A stretch of DNA of 64,000 nucleotides. Origin: Phycisphaerales bacterium (lineage in GTDB: Bacteria; Planctomycetota; Phycisphaerae; Phycisphaerales; SM1A02). Location: positions 1-64,000 of the forward strand of contig SIAR01000003.1 of the NCBI GenBank assembly GCA_009691705.1, given 5' to 3'. The notes under the pieces are model-generated. The model was not told where the DNA came from and ran no database searches. It worked only from the letters and a program-made list of their open reading frames with translations. Positions 62,223 to 64,000 of the stretch are shown in pieces (the first letter of the stretch is position 1; the number at the start of each line of letters is the position of its first letter). The position numbers were made by a program, and so were the translations under genes.

Positions 62223-63860
62223 ATGAAGAGCACTGCCGATGGCTTGCGAGCGAATACCGATGCGTTTGTCGTTCTGAGCGCGAAGATCGAACAGGGGGGC
62301 GGTGCCGGTGGCATAGAACGGCAGCACAGGCATGGAAGGCTGACCGCCCGCGAGCGCATGGGATTGCTCCTCGACCGTTCATCCCCAAGTTTGGAATGTG
62401 GGCTTCTCGCTGGATGGAACATGTACGGCGAGTATGGCGGGGCACCGGGCGCAGGAGTCGTCACCACGATCGGACAGGTCGAGGGAAGACTTTGCATGGT
62501 GGTGGCCAACGATGCCACGGTGAAAGCAGGTGCGTTCTTTCCGATGACCTGCAAGAAGATCATCCGTGCCCAAGAGATCGCGCAGCGCGCGCGTCTGCCT
62601 CTGATCTACCTCGTCGATAGCGCAGGAGTGTTTCTTCCACTACAAGAAGATGTCTTTCCGGACACCGATGACTTCGGGCGCATCTTTCGAAACAACGCCG
62701 TCATCTCTGCCGCCGGTATTGCGCAGTACGCAGCGATCATGGGAAACTGTGTGGCCGGTGGTGGATACTTGCCTGTTCTGTGCGACACACTCTTGATGAC
62801 TGAGGGAAGCGGTCTCTATCTCGCTGGCCCTGCCCTCGTGAAGGCCGCGATCGGTCAAGAGGTATCGAGTGAAGAACTCGGTGGCGCCACGATGCACGCG
62901 CAGATATCTGGAACGATCGACTTTCATGAAAAGGATGATCCAACGTGCATCACGCGATTGCGCCGTCTCATGCTCATGAATGCATCCGCACCAATGGCGA
63001 GCACGCCGCCAATCGACTCAGTCGAGGCAGAGCGCGCGGCAGATGATGTGTACAGCGTCTATTCCAACGAGCCGGGCGCGCAGTACGACATGCGCGACTT
63101 GCTGAAGTCTGTTGTTGATCGTGGTTCATCCGACGAATACCGCAGCGACCATGGACCATCCATCGTTTGTATCTATGCGCGGATTGGCGGCTTCCCGGTG
63201 GGAATTGTGGCAAATCAGCGCAAGATGACCCAGCGCCACCTGCCCGGCGGCAAGGGTGGCCCCACCTCCGCAAAGTGCATGCCCGCTGTGATCTACGACG
63301 ACAGCGCCGAAAAGGCTGCGCGGTTCATTATGGATGTGAATCAGCGCAAGATTCCACTGCTCTTCATTCACGACACGACCGGTTTTATGGTCGGTCGCGA
63401 CAGCGAGCAGGGTGGAATCATTCGCAGTGGTGCCAAGATGGTGAACGCGATGAGCAACTCGATCGTGCCAAAGATCGTCTTGATCGCTGGCAATTCTTAT
63501 GGCGCTGGCAATTATGCGATGTGTGGTCGAGCCTTTGATCCGTTCATCACGTTGGCATGGCCGGGAGCTCGCTGTGCAGTGATGGGTGCAAACCAAGCCG
63601 CAAACACACTTCTGCAGATTGATCTCGCAGCGCGCGAGCGCAAGGGAGAGGCAATTGACGAGGCGACCCGCGCGCAACTGCTCGCCGCGATCAGTGCGTC
63701 GTATCAAGAGCAGCAAGACATTCGGTTTGCGGCAAGTCGGGGATGGGTCGACCGAATCATCGAGCCGCACCGCACCCGAGAAGAGTTGATACTCGCGTTG
63801 CGCATTGCCGCGCAGGCGCCGATTGTGGGATCTTTTCACACTGGGGTCTTTCAAACGTGA
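62223..63860 (+). CDS. Acyl-CoA carboxylase carboxyltransferase (beta) subunit, methylcrotonyl-like
   Basis: 545 residues from ATG 62223, family length. LTARERMGLLLD is the opening motif; the first crotonase-like half contains VANDATVKAGAFFPMT and SGTIDFHEKDD, and the second half contains HLPGGKGGPTSAKCMPAV, DTTGFMVGRDSEQ, GNSYGAGNYAMCGRAFDP and WPGARCAVMGANQAA. The WPGAR-type segment is closer to 3-methylcrotonyl- or geranyl-CoA carboxylases than to propionyl-CoA carboxylase. It needs a biotin-carrying alpha subunit, which is not in the window. Translation of rdgB is coupled through GTGA. Confidence 0.9.
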   Translation: MKSTADGLRANTDAFVVLSAKIEQGGGAGGIERQHRHGRLTARERMGLLLDRSSPSLECGLLAGWNMYGEYGGAPGAGVVTTIGQVEGRLCMVVANDATVKAGAFFPMTCKKIIRAQEIAQRARLPLIYLVDSAGVFLPLQEDVFPDTDDFGRIFRNNAVISAAGIAQYAAIMGNCVAGGGYLPVLCDTLLMTEGSGLYLAGPALVKAAIGQEVSSEELGGATMHAQISGTIDFHEKDDPTCITRLRRLMLMNASAPMASTPPIDSVEAERAADDVYSVYSNEPGAQYDMRDLLKSVVDRGSSDEYRSDHGPSIVCIYARIGGFPVGIVANQRKMTQRHLPGGKGGPTSAKCMPAVIYDDSAEKAARFIMDVNQRKIPLLFIHDTTGFMVGRDSEQGGIIRSGAKMVNAMSNSIVPKIVLIAGNSYGAGNYAMCGRAFDPFITLAWPGARCAVMGANQAANTLLQIDLAARERKGEAIDEATRAQLLAAISASYQEQQDIRFAASRGWVDRIIEPHRTREELILALRIAAQAPIVGSFHTGVFQT

Positions 63861-64000
63861 TTCAAGAACTCATCATCGCGACTGGCAATCCACACAAGGT
63901 CGATGAGATTCGCGCCGTGCTTGGTGGGTTGGGTATACGGGTGTCGTCACTCGCCGACGTCGGCGGGGAGAATCTTGCTGAACCTGATGAGAGTGGATCG
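63857..64000 (+). CDS. rdgB: XTP/dITP diphosphatase, 5' part only
   Basis: 48 codons are visible before the window ends. ELIIATGNPHKVDEIRAVL is the N-terminal Ham1/RdgB signature (ATxNxxKxxE), and the ENLAEPDESG segment matches the next conserved part. Hydrolyses non-canonical purine triphosphates to keep them out of DNA. GTG start overlapping the carboxylase stop by 4 bases (GTGA). Full length is expected to be about 200 residues. Confidence 0.9.
   Translation, partial: MIQELIIATGNPHKVDEIRAVLGGLGIRVSSLADVGGENLAEPDESGS

Overview
The window is about 64 kb of compact bacterial chromosome with moderately high G+C (not computed) and no stretch over 300 bases without a gene. It reads as a member of the Planctomycetota, most likely Phycisphaerae-like. 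The reasons are a secreted protein ending in a two-loop dockerin-type repeat, a long single-operon type II secretion system with unusual low-complexity extensions, an archaeal-type topoisomerase VI pair, DUF1080 and PQQ-type propeller proteins, and many genes without a Shine-Dalgarno sequence. No rRNA, tRNA, CRISPR array, insertion sequence or prophage was seen.

Left third (1-29.5 kb) is mainly housekeeping metabolism: a truncated transhydrogenase (sthA), a DUF2934 protein with a lysine-rich repeat, a DUF1080 lipoprotein and a frame-disrupted marC. Next come the serine cassette serC-serA-DUF1015, an HD-GYP protein fused to a sigma-region-4-like helix-turn-helix, and a divergent dockerin protein/pseudopilin pair. 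Then acs, alaS, a tpiA-secG-yicC-kinase-PDZ run, adk, recJ, a UDPGP/phoU operon, pdxJ, a nudix/dapA operon, a phosphohexomutase, a PTPS-family protein and ppk1.

Middle (29.4-51 kb) is envelope and export. A lipoprotein is divergent from a 1392-residue double-propeller protein. A strongly charge-segregated Asp/Lys protein with its own promoter follows. Then comes a minus-strand operon of 13 genes: a secreted helical protein, gspE, F, G, H, I, J, K, L-like, M-like, C-like and D, closed by a propeller lipoprotein. This looks like one complete type II secretion machine with two accessory envelope proteins.

Right part (51-64 kb): an unpaired CoA-transferase subunit A, an MFS transporter, a sigma-70 family factor, ndk, topoisomerase VI B and A, a soluble-type histidine kinase, a cold-shock protein, the pnp-rpsO pair with clear hairpins, an acyl-CoA carboxylase beta subunit and the start of rdgB.

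The most striking signal is regulatory rather than a gene. At least 10 transcription-unit starts carry a TANNNT -10-like box exactly 6 bases before an ATG or GTG, and about seven more have it at 7-10 bases. This predicts widespread leaderless or near-leaderless mRNAs. At phoU/pdxJ two such boxes overlap on opposite strands, with the two GTG starts exactly 18 bp apart, which is the geometry expected of a symmetric bidirectional promoter. Other points of note are a SerA-like protein lacking two expected catalytic residues, a PTPS-family protein lacking its catalytic cysteine, a 25-residue motif shared by the C-termini of the GspL-like and GspC-like proteins, and three indels in marC.
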